Assembly: GCA_031367435.1 (NCBI GenBank)
Contig: JANLPV010000025.1
Location: 3,126 to 67,125, forward strand
Direction of reading: 5' to 3'
DNA length: 64,000 nt
DNA from: WLMZ01 sp031367435
GTDB taxonomy: Bacteria > Actinomycetota > Acidimicrobiia > Acidimicrobiales > Ilumatobacteraceae
Part shown: positions 42,113 through 50,491 of the stretch, in pieces
Numbering within the stretch: the stretch's first letter is position 1
How the letters are laid out: each line of letters opens with the position of its first letter
Notes under the pieces: generated by a model
What the model was told of the DNA's origin: nothing
Database searches by the model: none
The model's input: only the letters and a program-made list of their open reading frames with translations
Program-made: the position numbers and the translations under genes

Positions 42113-45100
42113 TCACGGGCCGAAGTTCAAGTCGGTTGGCGTGTTCGGGGTGATGTCGCTCGCGATATCGGTGGCGAAGTCCACGCTGTCGTCATCACCG
42201 GAGTCGTCGTCGACGGGTGCCAGCGACAATGCCGTTGCGTCGACCGTGTCGATCGTGACGACAATGTCGAACGGAGCCGGACCATCGGTGCCATCGCCGC
42301 CATTAGTGCCACCACTATCGCCATCACCATCACCGCCATCACCGCCATCACCCAGAGACGCAGACGCAGACGCAGACAGATCGACGATGACTGCGGCCGA
42401 CACAGACACGTCGACATCGCCAAGCGCGAGAGGTACCGCTGCCACGTCTGCCGAGGCCGCTTGCACGACGTCGGTGTAGGTGGAATCGCCGACGACATCG
42501 TCGACGATCATCACCGGGCGCGGGCCGTCAGACTCAGGCAACGACGCACGCACATCGATGACTGTCACCGGCTCGGTGGCGAGTGGTGGCCCCGCGTCGA
42601 CGACGCTGCTGGCGCCTACCGGCTCAGCGGTCAGGCTGTCGAAGTCGTCAACCAGTACATGGCTGCCGACGTCGATCGTGAGATTCGGCGTATCGATACT
42701 CTGCTCATCGCTGCGAATTGAATCGTTGCCATCGTCCGAATGTGCGCCGCCCGCTGCGTTGGCATCAGCATCGGGGCGATCTGCCTCGACCTCATGCCCC
42801 GCATCACGCCCGAGATCGGTCCCCTGATCCTCAATGCCACTCCTCTCATCGGCACCACCGGACGCCGGCTGATCGAAACGTTGCGCCTCGCCACCGCGTG
42901 CGTCGAGGACCGTCTCAGCTGCATCGCCGCCTTTCGGGCTACCACCGTCGATCTCATCGCCACGACTCGACGCCGTACCATCGTCGGCGATCGTCTCCTG
43001 TTCGTCACGCATGTCGACACCACCAGCAGCGTCGCCGCCTGCCTTGCCTGCACCGTTGTCTAGCGCGCCCGCGTCGCCTGCAGTAGCCACTGCAGCGGTA
43101 GCCACTGCAGTGGTATCGATCGTCTCGCTGAGGTCGGCAGCGGCCACCTCTGACAAGCGCACGTTTGCCATGTCGCCGGAGTCAGGCGCATCGCCCGCAG
43201 GTTCAGCCGTAGCAGGATCGGCAGTTGCCGCGTTCGGGTCAACCGGCGACACGTTTGGGTCACCAGTCGCCGCCGCCGGATCGGTCGTCGGTGTCGTGTC
43301 GGTCGCCGGTGTCGTGTCGGTGTCATCGGCGGCCGCTGGCGAAACGTCGGCAGCATCCGGTGGCGGAACTGGCGCGGAACCTGCAGCGGGGTCCGCCGCA
43401 GCGTCGGTTGTGCCTGTCGCTGCGGTCGCGTCGGCTGCGTTATCGCGTTGTGCTTCACGGACCAGCGCATCGATCTTTTGATCCTGCGTGAAGTCCTGGA
43501 CGCGTTGGTCGTAATCGTCGCGTAACGCAGCGAGTGCTTCTTGCGTGGACTGGCCCGCGGCGGGTTGGAACCGCTCGATGGCGTCGACCAGATCTTGTTT
43601 CAACGCGGCCGCATCTTGTTCGCTCGTGCCCGGAGGCGCTTGGAAATTGTCGAGGCGGTCGAGCAGGGTTGCCCGAGCAGCTTCAAAATCGGCGTTCTCC
43701 GTGGGGCCGGCCACGGCAGACGCCATCGGCACGTCCTGCTGGGGAGCGGGAGCGGGCTGGGCCTGGGGCTGGGTCTGATGTTGTGGCGAGTCCTGCTGCA
43801 CCGGTTGCGAATGCGCCGCGGGAGCAAACGACGCGCCCTGCTGATGCACAGCTGATTCCTGCACGGAGGCCATCTGGGCAGCGAGAGGTGTGCCGAGCGG
43901 ACCTTGCACGGGCGCCGCGGCGGCGGGCGCGGCGACAGCGGGCGCAGCGTCAAAGGCGTCCATACTCTGATTGCCGCCGTCACCCTCGCGCTCGTTGCGT
44001 TGGGGCTGATGCGTTTCGAGTCCTGCCGCCTGAGCGATGTCGTCACCGTCATCGCCGAACACAGCATCGACTGCATCATCGCCGAACACGGCGACACCGG
44101 CTACCACTGCGGCGGCCGCGGCGACACCGCCGGCAATCTTGGCGGCCTTCGATGGCGCGCCACGCGTGGGCGGCGCTGGTGGCGGCGGCGTCGAACGCCC
44201 ACCGGCGCCCGTTGAGGCGGCCGGCGCAGCGGCAGGTGCATCCGCAGATGCTGCGGGAGTGGAGCTCGGTTGATCGCTCATGGGGGTCTCCTTCGTAATG
44301 ATGGGTGACGAGATTGGTGTCGGAATGGATGATGCATCGACGGGTACAGGTGGGTTGGTAGGACGCATCGGTCCCAAGGCGGCGCCAAGCGCCACGATGA
44401 GCTGTGCGTCACCGTTGTTCAAAATAGGCCGGCCAAGGTGCCCGGCGATCATCTCGGCCACAAGCGGGATACGCGACGTTGCGCCAGTGAGCACGATGCC
44501 GCGAAGCTCGCTCGGCTTGGTACCGCCAGACGCAAGTGCCCGGTCGAGCGCATTGAGGGTCTCGGTGAGCCGAGGGCGCAGCGCCGTCTCGAACTCGTCG
44601 CGGGTGATCCGCACCTCGGTCGCCAGACCCGGCAACGCAACAGCGACTGTGGCCTCACCGTCGGTGGACAAGCGCTCCTTGACAAGAGTGCATTGTGCAC
44701 GAAGGCCAGCAATGGCCGCATGAACCGCTGGGTCGCTGCGATCGAGTTGCTGGACGGCACCGCCAAGTGTCTGCACCACATGCCCGAACACCACTTGATC
44801 GAAATCAATGCCACCGAGGCGTTCGAGATCTTGGGGGGTACCGACGATCTGCGCGCCAGATGCCGTAAGGGCGACGATCGATGCCTCGAACGTCGCGCCG
44901 AAGCTGTACACGGCAACGGTGTCTCCGACAGCGATGACACCCGAATCGACGAGTTGACGTGCCGCCGCGACGGGCTCGCTGATCAGCTCAACATCGGTGA
45001 ATCCAGCGCTCGTTGCAACGTTGCGAAGCAGGTCGACTTTGTACTCGCGCCAGTTTGCCGGGTGCGTAAGCGTGAGCGCGGTGGTCGATGGATCAACGTC

Positions 45101-45424
45101 GGCCTTCGCGGTAACGGCACGAAGCAACTCCGTCGTCAGCGCATCGGCGTCGTATGGATGAGCATCGAGTACGAGCGGGGTCTTATCGCCGAAACGGCGT
45201 TTGAGTTCGTGCGTGCCGTGGTCGGGTTGGCCCGCAATGACTGTCTCCGCGGGCACACCAAACACGAATGACCCGTCGACAACTGCAACGGCAGACGAAG
45301 CGAGTGGGCCAAGGTCAACCGCTTTGCAGTCGCTATCAGCGCCGTCTGTGATGGTGATCGCGGCAGCGACCGACAGAGTACCGAGGTCTACGCCGAGACG
45401 GGTTGTGGATTGCGCGCTGCTCAC
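42113..45424 (-). CDS. Hsp70-like protein with altered ATP site, membrane helix and long Asp-rich tail
   Basis: About 1103 residues from GTG 45424 (an ATG at 45448 is possible). Residues 1-370 are an Hsp70 nucleotide-binding fold: LGVDLGTLSVAAA, THPANWREYKVDLLR, SEPVAAARQL, and VLTGATSRIPLVAEMI. Phosphate-2 is VYSFGATFEASI in place of D-F-G-G-G-T-F, so ATP hydrolysis is unlikely. Then come a Pro/Ala-rich linker, a hydrophobic helix (about 425-445), a Gln/Pro-rich region, and more than 500 acidic, Asp/Ala/Thr-rich, probably disordered residues. A strong internal ribosome site at 44287 precedes an in-frame ATG (44281), which would give a 722-residue form without the Hsp70 domain. It lies downstream of the LAL regulator and repeat protein on the same strand. 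Confidence 0.75.
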   Translation of the reverse strand: MSSAQSTTRLGVDLGTLSVAAAITITDGADSDCKAVDLGPLASSAVAVVDGSFVFGVPAETVIAGQPDHGTHELKRRFGDKTPLVLDAHPYDADALTTELLRAVTAKADVDPSTTALTLTHPANWREYKVDLLRNVATSAGFTDVELISEPVAAARQLVDSGVIAVGDTVAVYSFGATFEASIVALTASGAQIVGTPQDLERLGGIDFDQVVFGHVVQTLGGAVQQLDRSDPAVHAAIAGLRAQCTLVKERLSTDGEATVAVALPGLATEVRITRDEFETALRPRLTETLNALDRALASGGTKPSELRGIVLTGATSRIPLVAEMIAGHLGRPILNNGDAQLIVALGAALGPMRPTNPPVPVDASSIPTPISSPIITKETPMSDQPSSTPAASADAPAAAPAASTGAGGRSTPPPPAPPTRGAPSKAAKIAGGVAAAAAVVAGVAVFGDDAVDAVFGDDGDDIAQAAGLETHQPQRNEREGDGGNQSMDAFDAAPAVAAPAAAAPVQGPLGTPLAAQMASVQESAVHQQGASFAPAAHSQPVQQDSPQHQTQPQAQPAPAPQQDVPMASAVAGPTENADFEAARATLLDRLDNFQAPPGTSEQDAAALKQDLVDAIERFQPAAGQSTQEALAALRDDYDQRVQDFTQDQKIDALVREAQRDNAADATAATGTTDAAADPAAGSAPVPPPDAADVSPAAADDTDTTPATDTTPTTDPAAATGDPNVSPVDPNAATADPATAEPAGDAPDSGDMANVRLSEVAAADLSETIDTTAVATAAVATAGDAGALDNGAGKAGGDAAGGVDMRDEQETIADDGTASSRGDEIDGGSPKGGDAAETVLDARGGEAQRFDQPASGGADERSGIEDQGTDLGRDAGHEVEADRPDADANAAGGAHSDDGNDSIRSDEQSIDTPNLTIDVGSHVLVDDFDSLTAEPVGASSVVDAGPPLATEPVTVIDVRASLPESDGPRPVMIVDDVVGDSTYTDVVQAASADVAAVPLALGDVDVSVSAAVIVDLSASASASLGDGGDGGDGDGDSGGTNGGDGTDGPAPFDIVVTIDTVDATALSLAPVDDDSGDDDSVDFATDIASDITPNTPTDLNFGP
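44281..44293 (-). promoter_or_regulatory. Internal ribosome binding site and start inside the Hsp70-like gene
   Basis: On the minus strand AAGGAGA (44287-44293) lies five bases before an in-frame ATG (44281-44279, MSDQPSSTP). The position coincides with the end of the Hsp70 domain, so a separate membrane/acidic-tail product of 722 residues could be made from the same message. Confidence 0.55.
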
Positions 45425-45497
45425 ACGATGCACGCTACGACATTGCATAGCTCGTGTAACCGGGTGGATTCCCTGTTCCTAGATTTCGGGTAGTTGG

Positions 45498-45597
45498 ATT
45501 CGGTTCAGCCCAATTCGGTTCAGCTGGTTTCGTCGAAATCGGTGCGGTCAAGATCAGTGCGGTCGAGATCAGTGCGGTCGAGATCAGTGCGCTCAAG
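45498..45597. repeat. 15-base periodic repeats in and beyond the small ORF
   Basis: Four 15-base units (ATCAGTGCGGTCGAG type) at 45538-45597 encode the LDRTD repeats of the small protein. Two copies of ATTCGGTTCAGC, again 15 bases apart, continue past the stop at 45498-45524. The period is kept across the stop with a 10-base register shift. Confidence 0.7.
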
Positions 45598-45771
45598 GTC
45601 GCCCTCTTCAAGATGCAACAACGGCGTCACGGCGATTTGAGCGAGAAAGGCATTCTGTTCTGATGTCAGCGCTGCGTCATCGTCGGGCAGTACGAGACGT
45701 GCCCACGGATCGGGCGCTTCGTCACCAAGTCGTTTGAGTTCGTCGTCGACAGCCCGCCACCATTCACTCAT
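45520..45771 (-). CDS. Small protein ending in pentapeptide-type repeats
   Basis: 83 residues; the ATG overlaps the stop of the LAL regulator (ATGA). The N-terminus (MSEWWRAVDDELKRLGDEAPDPWARLVLPDDD) is helical and acidic. The last 26 residues are five-residue repeats of the TDLDR type ending in TS, matching the A(D/N)LxX pentapeptide pattern but far too few for a full beta-helix. DNA repeats of 15 bases underlie this and continue after the stop in another register, so the C-terminus may have been shortened by a frameshift or expanded recently. It lies between the LAL regulator and the Hsp70-like gene and is probably co-transcribed with both. Confidence 0.65.
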   Translation of the reverse strand: MSEWWRAVDDELKRLGDEAPDPWARLVLPDDDAALTSEQNAFLAQIAVTPLLHLEEGDLERTDLDRTDLDRTDLDRTDFDETS

Positions 45772-48083
45772 CGTCGGTCCCCTCTCACTGTCGAATCGAA
45801 GTTGGTCATGCGCACGGCGAGTTCCGTGCGCGACCGTATACCGAGTTTGCGATACATCTGCTGCAGATGGAAGTCGACGGTCTTCACCGAGATCAAGAGC
45901 GACGCAGCAACCTGACGGTTGGTGAGCCCACCTGCAACCGCGTCGGCAACACGGAACTCAGCCTGGCTCAGCGACTCGAGCGCTGGATCACTTCGCCGAT
46001 GTAGCGCTACCTGACCGGTGTCGTCGGTGTATCGATGCAGCCACGCGTCCCAAGTCCGAATTCCACACCGTTGCATCGTCGCGCGACAGAGCGACAACGT
46101 GCGACGACGTTCGTCGCCGGCTTGCAACGCAGCCAACCACAGTCGGGATTCACCTGCCTCCACGGGCATCGTGTTGTGCTCGGCCAGCTCGATGGCCCTC
46201 ACCAACGCGGCTGCGTCTGCGTTGAGCGCGCCGTCACGGATCAGTTCGCGAATTTCTCGCAACGCACCCGCACCAAGTGCCGTAAACGCCTCAGGCTCAT
46301 CGGTCGGTGAACCGAGGTTACTGAGCTGCAGCCGGTTGCGCGAGGCCAGCACGTTGCGCCACTCGTGAAGTCCAGCAGGCAGACGCGACCACACCGCGTT
46401 GAGCGATGCAGTTGCGTCGTCGCTGCGCGCCTGGAGGATGTCGAGGTCGATACCGACGAGCAACGCCAGCCAGGTCGGATACGCGTCGGAGCCGTCAAAC
46501 ATTGCCGACGCCTTGATCACCGCGTCGCGAGCGTCGCGGAGTCGTCCCGCATGACGCAACGCAATTGATCGGGCGACGAGGTCTGTTGCACTGCTCTCGG
46601 CACGCCGTTGTGCAGCGTCGAGAGTCTGCAGCACGGTGTGATGGTCGCCGCGCTCGACAGCATCCTCGAGAGCGATCCGTCGGTCGCGATGCGCGATCCA
46701 CGAGTGCGCCAATGGTTCGCGTGTGGGTATCGGCGCGGGCTGCTCAAACAGAACCTCGACACGTCTGCCGTCGAGAAATTCCATTGCCTCCGCACGCGCG
46801 CATGCTCCGTTGAGGTCGAGGGGGTCGAGGAGTCGCAGAATGCGACGTACTCCATCTGCGTGTGCTGCCCTCATCCACCACTCGAGCGCGATGAGCCAGA
46901 GTTGCTGCTGGCCACTGGCCGAGGTTGCAAACTCAGCGGCGCGTTCGGCCGTGAGCGCCGCAGACTCAAGCGCGCCTCGGCGAGCGGCGTCGGCCGCAAC
47001 CAGGCGCAGCGCACCGGCGACGGCATCACTTGGTCCAACAGCGCCTGCGGCGAGGTGCCAGGCGCGTTCCGCCGCCTGTTCGGGGGCATCGAACCACGCC
47101 GCGAGCACGCTGTGCGCGGCTCGCCGACTCGCAGGAGCGACGAGGTGATACGCAACGGCACGGATCCATGGATCGGTGAACGTGAAATGCGCCCCGACGA
47201 TGTCGATGAGTCCCAGCGACTCGACGAGTTCGAACCCATCTGGCGGCTCGCCGAGCGACACGAGTGCCCCGCGGACTGCATCGGTGGACCCACCATGTTC
47301 CGCGGCAGCCACTGCAAGGGCCCGGCACACCGACTCGCCGTGCGCGCGGAGCCTCATTTGCAGATCGTCAACCAGGGCACCGCTTGGCCTGGGCAGTACC
47401 GAGATCGGAGCGGTCCCGGCGCGCTGAGCACCGGTGAGACCTTCAGCCACCGCCACGGCGATGCCTGGATTTCCGTCGGCTACGTCGGCGCATCGTCGTG
47501 CGGCATTGTCCGCCACACCACGCGCGATGAGCAATGTGGTGACGGCGGCTGTCGAAAGTGGCTCAAGCCGAACCACGGTCGTGGCCGTTGCCGCGCGATC
47601 GTGGAGGCCCGCGCTGATACACGCGATGGCGTCAGCATCGGCGCGGCGCACGGTGAACGCGAGCACCTCGGTGGACGCCGCGTCGAGCAGATGAACATCG
47701 TCAATTACGAAGCAGAGCCTTCGTTGCGCCGCCATCGCACAGAACAGTTGGAACGACGCGAGCTTTACCTCGAACGAGTCGACTTGGCGATGATCGAAAG
47801 CAACCACCGATCGAAGTGACGACCACGCGTCATCGGCGAGTCGATCTCGAAATGGGGATAACAGCATCGACAGCGCGGCGAACGGCAGCTCACGATCTTC
47901 GTCACTTCCGCGCACGCGCAGCACCGTCATATCGCGCTGCGTTGCCTGACGTGCCGCCTCGTCGAGCCACCAACTCTTGCCAGCGCCACGCGGGCCGTGC
48001 AGGTGCAGCGCCGCAGCCCTACCGGAGATGGCCGCATCGAGCGTTGCGCTGACGTGATCAACGATGTTCACGTCATTCGCCAC
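45768..48083 (-). CDS. LAL-type LuxR transcriptional regulator (STAND ATPase)
   Basis: 771 residues. Walker A is HGPRGAGKSWW (about 29-39), Walker B is LCFVIDDVHLLDA (about 130), then a winged-helix/helical-repeat middle. The C-terminal LuxR helix-turn-helix starts with LSQAEFRVADAVAGGLTNRQVA and continues VKTVDFHLQQMYRKLGIRSR (about 705-760). These large ATP-binding LuxR proteins act as signal-gated activators. Its start overlaps the end of the aldo/keto reductase gene by 11 bases, and its stop overlaps the pentapeptide-type protein. It is the only classical DNA-binding regulator in the ini-Hsp70 region and is the best candidate to control it. Confidence 0.9.
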   Translation of the reverse strand: MANDVNIVDHVSATLDAAISGRAAALHLHGPRGAGKSWWLDEAARQATQRDMTVLRVRGSDEDRELPFAALSMLLSPFRDRLADDAWSSLRSVVAFDHRQVDSFEVKLASFQLFCAMAAQRRLCFVIDDVHLLDAASTEVLAFTVRRADADAIACISAGLHDRAATATTVVRLEPLSTAAVTTLLIARGVADNAARRCADVADGNPGIAVAVAEGLTGAQRAGTAPISVLPRPSGALVDDLQMRLRAHGESVCRALAVAAAEHGGSTDAVRGALVSLGEPPDGFELVESLGLIDIVGAHFTFTDPWIRAVAYHLVAPASRRAAHSVLAAWFDAPEQAAERAWHLAAGAVGPSDAVAGALRLVAADAARRGALESAALTAERAAEFATSASGQQQLWLIALEWWMRAAHADGVRRILRLLDPLDLNGACARAEAMEFLDGRRVEVLFEQPAPIPTREPLAHSWIAHRDRRIALEDAVERGDHHTVLQTLDAAQRRAESSATDLVARSIALRHAGRLRDARDAVIKASAMFDGSDAYPTWLALLVGIDLDILQARSDDATASLNAVWSRLPAGLHEWRNVLASRNRLQLSNLGSPTDEPEAFTALGAGALREIRELIRDGALNADAAALVRAIELAEHNTMPVEAGESRLWLAALQAGDERRRTLSLCRATMQRCGIRTWDAWLHRYTDDTGQVALHRRSDPALESLSQAEFRVADAVAGGLTNRQVAASLLISVKTVDFHLQQMYRKLGIRSRTELAVRMTNFDSTVRGDRR

Positions 48084-49026
48084 GTGTCGCGATCAAGCGA
48101 AGGTGGTCGAGTTGCTCAGCGCTCAGCGATTCGAATACCGCGAGCGACGCGACATTCTCACGAAGTTGCTCAGCCGACGTCGCTCCGAAGAGCACGCTCG
48201 ACAGACGAGGATGCGAGAGCACGAACGAGAAGGCCAAGCTCGTCGGCGTGACGTTCCATTCCTGTGCCAACGAGATGAGTGCTGCGGCCAGCGGGTTGCT
48301 GCGCACACCGTCTGGGGTGCCACCTCCGGTTGTGGCGCGCCCGGTTGCCCCATCCGCGTACTTACCGGTGAGAGTGCCGCCAGCCAACACGAACGAGGCA
48401 ACGAGCCCGATGTTTGCATCTGCAAGCACTGCTTCCATTGCAGGATCTTCAACCCAGCCAGGGTGCGCCACGCTGTAGGGAAGCTGCGCGGCTGCCGGCA
48501 ACGGCACATCGAGGGCGCGACACGCTGTCACCGCCGCGGCCAGATCGGCGGCCGTCCAATTGCCGATGCCCCACGCCGTCGCGCGACCTGACGAGATCAG
48601 CGTTGCCACCTGCGCGACAAGGTCGGCGATGGCAAGGCCGGGCGGCGGCTGCATGCTGTAGATCAGGTCGATGTGATCGAGTTCCATTCGTGCCAACGAA
48701 GCATCGAGTTCGCCTCTGGCGTTCTGCTCGGGCCAGAACTCCCACCACAACTTGTTCGCGATGACGACCTCGTCGCGTTCCCAACCGGTAGCGCGAAGCA
48801 GTTCGCCGAAGATGACCTCGGAGTAACCGGTGGGAATTGGCGCAGTGCCCGTCTCGTCGTTGTATCTCGCGTCGTCGAGAAAGGTGATGCCGACTTCGCG
48901 CGCCGCCATCATGATCGCAACACCCTGCTCGCGCGGAATGCGCTCGAAGGTTCGCCACGATCCAAGCGCGAACAACGACACCTGAAGGCCCGACGATCCG
49001 AGCGGACGAGAGGGCAGCGCGGTCAT
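48073..49026 (-). CDS. Aldo/keto reductase-family protein
   Basis: 317 residues from ATG 49026, whose start overlaps the upstream oxidoreductase stop (ATGA). The TIM-barrel features are LGSSGLQVSLFALGSW at the N-terminus, the catalytic Asp/Tyr region FLDDARYNDE, Lys in VIANKLWW, WGIGNWTAADL, and the C-terminal NADPH site SVLFGATSAEQLREN. The strand that normally ends in the catalytic His reads DLIYSMQPP, where Met seems to stand in the His position, so the usual tetrad may be incomplete. It could be an altered reductase or a regulatory subunit type. It is coupled to the flavoprotein upstream and the LAL regulator downstream. Confidence 0.85.
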   Translation of the reverse strand: MTALPSRPLGSSGLQVSLFALGSWRTFERIPREQGVAIMMAAREVGITFLDDARYNDETGTAPIPTGYSEVIFGELLRATGWERDEVVIANKLWWEFWPEQNARGELDASLARMELDHIDLIYSMQPPPGLAIADLVAQVATLISSGRATAWGIGNWTAADLAAAVTACRALDVPLPAAAQLPYSVAHPGWVEDPAMEAVLADANIGLVASFVLAGGTLTGKYADGATGRATTGGGTPDGVRSNPLAAALISLAQEWNVTPTSLAFSFVLSHPRLSSVLFGATSAEQLRENVASLAVFESLSAEQLDHLRLIATRGE

Positions 49027-50453
49027 TCGCGAAGAGTACTTGCGAGTGCGGCGTCGGCTGCGTGCCATCCACACATTCCGTGTACGCCTGCACCGGGCGG
49101 TGTAGATGCCGAGCAGAGAAACAGCGACGGGTTCGGTGTCGTGTACGAATGCCGCGCGAACGTGGGGCGGAACACCATTTGTAAGCCGTTGTGAGCTCCA
49201 CCGGCGATGTCACCGCCGACATAGTTCGGGTTATAGGCCTCGAGATCGAACGGCGAAGACCTGTGCCGGGCGAGGACGAGATCACGAAAGCCCGGAGCAA
49301 ACCGCTCGATCTGCGCTTCGATCGCCTCGGTAGCATCACCGGTGTAGCCGCTCGGCACATGCGCGTAGACCCACAGTGTGTGCTTTCCCGCCGGGGCACG
49401 CGTGGAGTCGAACAACGATGGTTGCACCACGAGGACGAAGGGCCGTATCGGCATCACTCCTGCAGCAACGTGAGCCTCCGCCTCGGCCAGTTCTTCAAAG
49501 GTTCCTCCCACATGCACCGTGCCGGCATGGCGGCAGGCATCGTTCTCCCACGGCACCGGACCGTCGAGCGCGTAGTCGATCTTGTACGAGCCGGGCCCGT
49601 GACGGAACCGACGCAAGCGACTCCGGTAGCTCGCGGGTAGTGCTTCTCCGGCGATCGACGCGAGTTGCGCGGGGTTCGTATCGAACAACGCGACGCGGTG
49701 CGGCGGCAGGTCGGCCATCGACCGCACCATTGCATCGACACGAACCTCACCGCCGAGTTCGAACAGGCGCGCGGCGAGGGCGTCGGCAACCGATTGCGAA
49801 CCCCCCAGCGCGAGCGGCCAGCCGCCCGCATGTGCCGAGCCTGCCAACAGCAGACCGAACGCTGAGGTGAGCGGCTTGTTCAGCGGCAACATGGCATGCG
49901 CGGCGCATCCGCCGAAAAGTGCTGCTGCTTCATCGGTGTGAAATCGGCGGACCAACCACGTGGCTGGTTGCAGCGCGTGCAGACCAAAACGAGCCAGCAT
50001 CAAAGGGTGGCGTGGCACGCTCAGCACCGGCCCGAGCAACTGCGGCAACAGGCGCGGCCAATCTTCTACGAGTCGAAACATGAGGCGCCGCCACGGACGG
50101 CTATCCGCACCGAGACCCTCCGCTGTCTCAAAGACATCTCGGTACAACACCGCCGCGCGACCGCCATCGAGTGGGTGAGCCAAAGGGATCTCGGGCACAA
50201 CCCAGCGCAACCCATGCGCGCCGAGCGACTCGCGCGCCAACGCCGGTGATGACACTCCGAGTGCATGCACCGCAGCGCACACGTCGTGGGTGAAGCCGGG
50301 CAACGTCAGCTGCGCTGAACGGGTACCGCCGCCGATGGTGCCCGCAGCCTCAAGCACCAAGACCGAGTGACCGGCCTCGGCGAGTCGCACAGCAGCGGCG
50401 AGCCCGTTGGGACCGGAGCCCACAACGACCGCGTCGTATCGTTCGGATGTCAT
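49023..50453 (-). CDS. FAD-dependent phytoene-desaturase-like oxidoreductase
   Basis: 476 residues. The N-terminal dinucleotide motif is VVVGSGPNGLAAAVRLAEAGH, with the following E of VLVLEA and the GG motif IGGGTRS, typical of the phytoene dehydrogenase/amine-oxidase-like family. The C-terminus has the second FAD contact PGAGVHGMCGWHAADAAL. Relatives act on carotenoids, but the wider family also includes retinol saturase-like and poorly defined oxidases. No carotenoid genes are present, so the substrate is unknown. There is a 38-base gap to the upstream serine hydrolase gene and an ATGA overlap with the aldo/keto reductase, suggesting that they are made together. Confidence 0.85.
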   Translation of the reverse strand: MTSERYDAVVVGSGPNGLAAAVRLAEAGHSVLVLEAAGTIGGGTRSAQLTLPGFTHDVCAAVHALGVSSPALARESLGAHGLRWVVPEIPLAHPLDGGRAAVLYRDVFETAEGLGADSRPWRRLMFRLVEDWPRLLPQLLGPVLSVPRHPLMLARFGLHALQPATWLVRRFHTDEAAALFGGCAAHAMLPLNKPLTSAFGLLLAGSAHAGGWPLALGGSQSVADALAARLFELGGEVRVDAMVRSMADLPPHRVALFDTNPAQLASIAGEALPASYRSRLRRFRHGPGSYKIDYALDGPVPWENDACRHAGTVHVGGTFEELAEAEAHVAAGVMPIRPFVLVVQPSLFDSTRAPAGKHTLWVYAHVPSGYTGDATEAIEAQIERFAPGFRDLVLARHRSSPFDLEAYNPNYVGGDIAGGAHNGLQMVFRPTFARHSYTTPNPSLFLCSASTPPGAGVHGMCGWHAADAALASTLRE

Positions 50454-50491
50454 CGCCAGATCGTGTCAGGTGTCGTCGAGGTCACGGGGGG

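Noticed and set aside
34263..45424. Common Gly-Pro ending of three acidic proteins (tails NFGP, DDVGP, AGPFP) as a sorting signal
   Set aside because: The match is two residues in Asp/Gly-rich tails and could easily be chance.
45498..45597. CRISPR-like array
   Set aside because: The 15-base units are contiguous with no spacers and they encode protein repeats.
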